Assembly (NCBI GenBank): GCA_025936195.1
Contig: JAICTW010000205.1
Location: forward strand, 1 to 5,839
Direction: 5' to 3'
Source: Flavisolibacter sp.
Lineage (GTDB): Bacteria; Bacteroidota; Bacteroidia; Chitinophagales; Chitinophagaceae
Length of the DNA stretch: 5,839 bases
The stretch's first letter is position 1. Each line of letters starts with the position of its first letter. The notes under the pieces are model-generated. The model made no database searches. It was not told the origin of the DNA and worked only from the letters and a program-made list of their open reading frames with translations. This document shows, in pieces, positions 5,820-5,839 of the stretch. The position numbers and the translations under genes are program-made.

Positions 5820-5839
5820 ACACTTGCATTTATTCTCCA

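Noticed and set aside
5581..5829. 82-codon minus-strand frame overlapping the lipoprotein
   Set aside because: It is out of frame with the clear signal peptide and lipobox of the lipoprotein and has no features of its own.

Overview
The window looks like ordinary chromosomal DNA from a member of the Bacteroidota, most likely near the Chitinophagaceae. That is an inference from the protein families, not a database result. Supporting signs are a HisKA_3 kinase of the TPR/coiled-coil type, a GlxA-like regulator divergent from an SRPBCC gene, a short RhlE-type DEAD-box helicase, an SC-type lipoprotein, almost no Shine-Dalgarno sequences, and -7 boxes matching the Bacteroidota TAnnTTTG pattern. 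No rRNA, tRNA, CRISPR array, insertion sequence, phage gene or recognised defence system is visible.

Layout. Bases 2-919 (+) hold the C-terminal part of a membrane sensor histidine kinase whose frame is open through the left edge. It converges on a two-gene minus-strand unit: an SRPBCC/AHSA1-like protein (1829-1386) followed 24 bp later by an NTF2/SnoaL-like protein (1361-987). Divergent from that pair is a GlxA/AraC-type regulator (1982-2965, +), separated by about 150 bp that carries back-to-back promoter candidates. Next is a small unrecognised plus-strand gene (3165-3458). It converges on a DEAD-box helicase (4644-3505, -) across a hairpin with a U-tract on the helicase strand. A 357-bp gene-free stretch (4645-5001) lies upstream of the helicase. 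The right part holds two small minus-strand genes: a two-helix membrane protein (5247-5002) and a cysteine-rich lipoprotein (5819-5466).

How the genes may work together. The one clear functional grouping is regulator + SRPBCC + NTF2-like. A DJ-1/PfpI-AraC regulator sits head to head with two small proteins whose folds both form hydrophobic ligand pockets. The regulator probably controls the pair, possibly in response to a small molecule, but neither ligand nor reaction can be read from sequence. The kinase, helicase, membrane protein and lipoprotein look like independent housekeeping or accessory genes. I do not see a convincing undescribed multi-gene system. The items most worth following up are the divergent module with its control region, the unrecognised 97-residue protein, and the cysteine-rich lipoprotein.
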